Shown piece after piece: positions 59,836 through 64,000 of a stretch of 64,000 nt of DNA. Within the stretch, counting starts at the first letter, position 1. Each line of letters opens with the position of its first letter. A program made the translations under genes and the position numbers. The notes beneath the pieces were generated by a model. It was not told the DNA's origin and did not search any database. It saw only the letters and a list, made by a program, of their open reading frames with translations. The stretch lies in NCBI GenBank assembly GCA_950097015.1, contig CATNEN010000038.1, forward strand, positions 34,000,501-34,064,500. The letters are read 5' to 3'. The DNA comes from Macrostomum hystrix. Its lineage: Eukaryota; Platyhelminthes; Macrostomidae.

Positions 59836-62800
59836 TCACGAGTGCCTTGGTTCGTCAGGCACTGTGTTGAACTCCGGAAAGCACACGTCCGATTTGTCAC
59901 CATTTAACAACTCGCTCTCATCCTCTGTGAGTCGTCGGCGACCTGTACAACATTTCAGCGGGAAATCTTAGTAAATATAATTAGATGACGAGGATTTTAG
60001 TCATTGTTACTCGCCGTATACCAAAGTTTTTAACGAGTTAACGAATTTTACCTTCATGCTTAGCGATGAACAGCCGGCTGATTCTGGAGGACAGTTGAAT
60101 AGCTTCTCTTGGCTCCAGGGCGTGAATTAGGCCCATTCGCTTAGACAGCCAGAAGGCTGTGTAGAGCCCAGAGTCAGACTGGGCCGCGTGGTTGGTGCCG
60201 CTGGAATTGTGAGTGGAAATTTACAGTCTTTTACAATTCTCCAATCCCTTACAGTTGTGAGTTGCGCATAAAGGTTTAGTATAGCGGATCATAGACTTGG
60301 GTCAGATGTGCAGCCGACAGCACAGCCGCAGCTATTGCGGGGCGCATCTGAAGGCTGCGTACGGCTGTTCAGTCCATGGACTGTGGGACGCCACACCCCC
60401 CTTTAATTACCTCCGCTAGTTATGGTACCTATCTAACATCTGGGTGAACTGCAGCAATGCAGAGTTAAGTGTCTTGCTAAAGTGGACACAAACTGTTCCA
60501 GTAGAGTCGGAAATCGAACCCCCGACCTTCAAGTCGTGAGTCAGAACCACTAAGCTACAACCCCCATGACAGTCTTCTACAGTTGGTCATTTAACAGGTC
60601 ACTGTCTACTCATACAGTCGGTCATTCAGTATGATGGTCTTCTATAGTTGTTCACATAATCGTAATTTAATACTAATTTTCCTTAACTACATTCCTACTC
60701 ACCGAATAGTTAGAACGGTAGACATTCCGGGTAACAAGTCAGGCGATTGCAGAACCTCCCTAGCTCTGGCCACGTTTGTCACCCAGTGAAAGTGCTCGTT
60801 GTTGAGAAATAGCACAGGTATTTTAAGTTTTCTATACAGTTCCGGATCGACAGGATGCATCCAGACATCGTGCAGAGAACAGGTTCTGAAGTTAAAAAAT
60901 AAAAAACATATTGCAATTTTCTACACACCGCTACTATAAGTAGGCACGCTGAAAACGAGATGTCAAACAACTCACTGATAAAGCCCTTCGGGTGCGGTGA
61001 TAGCGGCCGTGAGGGCGGTCGCGCTGCCAAACGAGTGACCCATTATATGAACCCGACTAGTGTCGATTCGATCCTGGGTTGAGTTCAGTTAATGCAGGTC
61101 ATTTGCCGTGTTAATAATTAAATAAAAGATCAATAATATTTGATTTTTTAAGCAGAATCCATTTTAATCCTTAAACTACATTTAAAATAGACAGCTAATG
61201 AACATGCCAATCAAAAATTTCTAAGACATCCCATTCAAAAATCCTAATCTAATCCTAAAAAACTCATTTGAAAAAAACAAATTTCAAATATTCTAAAATT
61301 CCACTTCAGACAGTATAATAAAAAATCCCACTCTTAAAACTGCAAAAATCCCACTATAATAGTTCCAGTTTTCAATCCCCAAAACCAACCCGAAACTGAG
61401 TCAGCAGCCAGTCGGAGTCCGGCCCCTGAAAGCCGGGCATGCAGTTGGTAACAGGCTGGCCCCGATGCAGTCTGAGCATGGTGTCCGTGAGCTGAATGGC
61501 CTCGGCCGCTCTCTGTCGCACCTGTCGATTGCGAAACGGATAGTCGCTGAGCACGTGCTTCTCGTAGGGCAGCCAAACCCGCCGATCCTGCGTCTTGTTG
61601 CTCTCTTCATTTTTGCCTTCGCCGCTGCCGGAATCGCCGTTGGCTGTGACGAATGCGGGTTCCAAGAAGAAACTGCACGAACTCGAGCCGTCCCGGTGTT
61701 CAACGGCGGCTACGATGAAGCCGTGGGAAGCCAGGTCTAGACAGATTGACGAATAAACGTGCCTCTGGCCGCCGAGGCCGTGGGAGAAAATAATTAAAGG
61801 CAGGCGCTGCTGTGTTGTTTTTTTATCGTCTTCTTCCTTATCGATGACCGGAGAGACTTCTGAATAATTTGGTTCGAATATAGAGCACAGTTAGAAATAT
61901 CAAGAAACAAATTTATGAATCTAAAACCCAAACTAAACTTTTGACATATTTTCTTCCTTACTCGTAGATTGAATAGTGCTGTGAAAATATTAACGTCAAA
62001 TTTACTAACCCCTAAACCTCAGAACCTGAAACCTCAGAACCTGAAACCTCAGAATCCTGAAACCTCAGAACCTAAAACCTCAGAACCCTAATAATAATAA
62101 TAATTGCAGGAGGGCTGCGGGCAATGACACATAGTTTGGTGACACTAGACCCGCAACCAGCGAGGAGGCAATTCTGCCCATTTCGCTGACTCCTGAGCAC
62201 ACACGCACACAGATACCGTACGCAGGCGTACGCTCACACAGGTGTGTACATCTGCCCTGACTTTCTCATCGTCAGGCAGTGTACACTCGAACTGTGCCTT
62301 GGAGGTTGGCCCTCAAGGGCGTAAATTGCACGACAAGCCCCCAAGCCTTCTCTCCGCGGCTGCGCCCCAAATAAATGTGGCCTCGCCGTGGAATCGAACT
62401 TAGGGACTGTGGTGCGAGTGGCAAACGCGTTAACCGCTCTGCCACCGACCCCCTCTCAGAACCCTAAAACCTCAGAACCCTGAAACCTTGGAATCCTGAA
62501 ACATCAGAGCCCTGAAACCTCACAATCCTTAAACCTCAGAAGCCTGAAACATCAGAACCGTGAACCATCAGAACCCATAAACCTCGGAACCTTGAAACCT
62601 CACAGCCGTGAAATTTCAGAACCTGAAACGTCAGAACCCGAACCCGACCTAAACTATGTACCTGTCGCTTCCTCGCCGCAGCCAATCAGCGGGCCCCGCC
62701 AGGCGCAGCACAATCTGAGCCGGCCAGCAGCCCAGGCGAAGAAGCCGCGCAGCCAGCGACTCCAGCGCAGAAAGTCCAGCAAGCCGTGGACATACTCCGG

Positions 62801-62935
62801 CTCCGTATAATCGTAGCCGTCATTAACTGGCGCCTCAGTCGGATAATAGACTCGGCCTAAGACGCCTGATTGGCCCCGATCTGTGAGCAGGTCGAATGCG
62901 CCCACAGTGTGCGGGCCGCTTGGCCGGTAGACAAA
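59836..62935 (-). CDS. PAF-acetylhydrolase (group VII/VIII phospholipase A2), 5' incomplete
   Basis: Minus-strand exons in order: 62935-62662, 61859-61390, 61073-60976, 60885-60703, 60200-60052, 59942-59836; 426 residues plus a short missing first exon. Serine esterase that cleaves the sn-2 acetyl group of platelet-activating factor and oxidised phospholipids. SGPHTVGAFDLLT opens the conserved domain. FSHGLGGQRHVYSS supplies the oxyanion region. LASHGFIVAAVEHRD and RNRQVRQRAAEA follow as in PLA2G7/PAFAH2. The nucleophile is in GHSFGSA, the acid is probably the Asp of DVWMHP, and the His lies in GTNHAAQSD. The upstream open frame has no ATG, and known members need only about 10-50 more N-terminal residues. 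Whether it is secreted or intracellular cannot be told without exon 1. Confidence 0.9.
60305..60565 (-). mobile_element. SINE-B in PAF-acetylhydrolase intron
   Basis: tRNA-like head on the minus strand: GGGGGTTGTAGCTTAGTGGT (A box) and GGTCGGGGGTTCGATTTCC (B box). The body GTCCATGGACTGTGGGACGCC is shared with 46378-46613. Confidence 0.85.
62010..62640 (+). repeat. 14-16-bp minisatellite, interrupted by a SINE
   Basis: Units of CTGAAACCTCAGAACC lie at 62010-62090 and resume at 62454-62640, more degenerate, after the SINE. It sits in the first observable PAF-acetylhydrolase intron. Confidence 0.85.
62091..62453 (-). mobile_element. SINE-A, full length, PAF-acetylhydrolase intron
   Basis: Head at 62453 (GGGGGTCGGTGGCAGAGCGG), B box AGTTCGATTCC, (ATT)n tail at 62091. 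CTCAGAACCCTA occurs on both sides and is probably the target-site duplication, although the host repeat has the same motif. Confidence 0.9.
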
Positions 62936-64000
62936 CTGAAAAATTGGCGCCAGTTTAAAATTTGAATAAAAAACCCGACAAAAAACGATCGTCAACTTTC
63001 AATTAGTTATGCAAAGTTCACAATATGAGATTTACTATTTTGTTTCATTAATTAGCTTAGAAGAAATAGTTGAAGCTTTCTTAAGCCGGTGTTGTGTTGT
63101 CCATGGTTGTTCGGACGCACGTTCATTATACAGCAGAGTCGGACTTTAAAAGTGGCGCCACTCTTTCAAGCACGCTGGTAAAATAGTACGTACGCCAAAC
63201 ACTCACTCCAATGCTTTGGAACTTAAACTCAGAACTGTGGAATTTCACAATCTATAAAACGAGAGTCGGGATCAAAGTACAGACTCGAAAGGGTCCTCGG
63301 AGTTGGAAGCAAACCACTTGCAACTAGGCAAGTGAGACAAAAATAGCTCACTATAAGAGATAAGGGTTAAATTAAGGTCGGCAGATTTCAACCTTGAGTT
63401 GTGATGCATCATTGACCAATGTTACACATGCTTCTAAGAAAAAACCTCTTCTGTAATTGAGACTGCGGAGAAATACACTGCACTTGTAAAGAAAAGTATG
63501 ATTTGTGTACTTGATATTTTAGTCTATGGCCTGCTTAAAGGGCAAATGTTTCATATTTGCGATTTTATTTGCAGTCGATTTTGCTTGAAGTGACCACTTA
63601 AAATATTTTCAGAATCTCGATTATTGGAAAAAATGAAAATGGAAAATTTACGAGCATATTGTTTTATATAAGTCTCGATATGAATGGGCCATAGACAATC
63701 AAATCTACTTGCCTCTCCCTATATAAAAAATCAACTATGGTCTATCAGTGGCCCTGAAAAGGGCCGTTTTAACTATCAACATCAATATCTGTTGCAGTGT
63801 CGCGTTATCTGACACAAGTGGTCTCTTACTAAAAAGGCTTTTGGTATTATTCACAAGGGTAACGCCCTGGGTTAGAGGATCAAAACCTCAATAAGAGTTG
63901 CTTACTTTACACTTTTAAGTCATTCATGAAAGGACCAAGACAAACAAAGTTTACTTTTATTATGTTTTTTTGAAGCTGTCAGCCTCCAAAGCCCAGTGCA
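62936..64000. other. Upstream region of PAF-acetylhydrolase, no exon resolved
   Basis: The missing first exon may lie here or beyond the window. I found no ATG frame joining in phase 0 to the acceptor at 62936. The rest is AT-rich with no recognised gene. Confidence 0.4.

Overview
The window is animal nuclear DNA. Its genes are split by introns with GT-AG junctions and encode animal-type proteins (a Shal/Kv4 potassium channel, THOC6, nucleolin, a C1orf43 homologue, tafazzin, an ATF7IP-like protein and a PAF-acetylhydrolase). Coding exons are GC-richer than the AT-rich spacers. tRNA-derived SINEs, a gypsy-type pol fragment, a dead mariner and many minisatellites fill the rest. I think it is an invertebrate, most likely a spiralian such as a flatworm. 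This rests on an inference: a pyrimidine-tract/AG acceptor lies 14-121 nt upstream of the ATG in all nine plus-strand genes, which would suit spliced-leader trans-splicing. The species cannot be fixed from sequence alone.

Layout. 1-9.3 kb is a repeat domain. It holds a minus-strand degenerate polyQ ORF, a TATA-bearing LTR-like stretch and a gypsy pol 3' half with one in-frame stop, the whole block being bracketed by a 60-bp direct repeat. A mariner pseudogene between inverted repeat arms follows, then AT-rich DNA. 9.4-20.2 kb is a seven-exon Kv4 gene whose introns hold large minisatellite arrays. Next on the plus strand come THOC6 (20.6-22.1 kb), a plant/bacterial I.5-type lipase (23.7-28.0 kb), nucleolin (29.9-33.7 kb), two tandem BLVRB-like oxidoreductases (35.5-36.5 and 39.5-40.6 kb), a 5-kb gene-poor spacer with a LINE relic, the C1orf43 homologue (45.6-47.1 kb), tafazzin (48.8-50.5 kb) and an ATF7IP-like gene (51.5-54.7 kb). 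A 2.2-kb CT-rich satellite follows. A PAF-acetylhydrolase lies on the minus strand at 59.8-62.9 kb, its first exon not resolved.

The genes do not form one obvious pathway. Tafazzin (cardiolipin remodelling), the lipase and PAF-acetylhydrolase all act on lipids; THOC6 and nucleolin are RNA-handling proteins; the ATF7IP-like protein is expected to act with a SETDB1-type H3K9 methyltransferase. Head-to-tail order, poly(A) signals followed closely by acceptors, and acceptors just before each ATG make polycistronic transcription with trans-splicing worth testing.

The striking theme is minisatellite load: nearly every intron longer than a few hundred bases and nearly every spacer holds a 23-45 bp tandem array. 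Several arrays share an ATCCCA-like core on the same strand as the genes. Some arrays have taken up gene parts: a Kv4 5' splice site has been copied twice into its intron, and the last coding residues, stop codon and proximal 3' UTR of the lipase have been amplified into degenerate repeats. All exon boundaries are read from splice signals, frame continuity and remembered family features; no alignment could be run.
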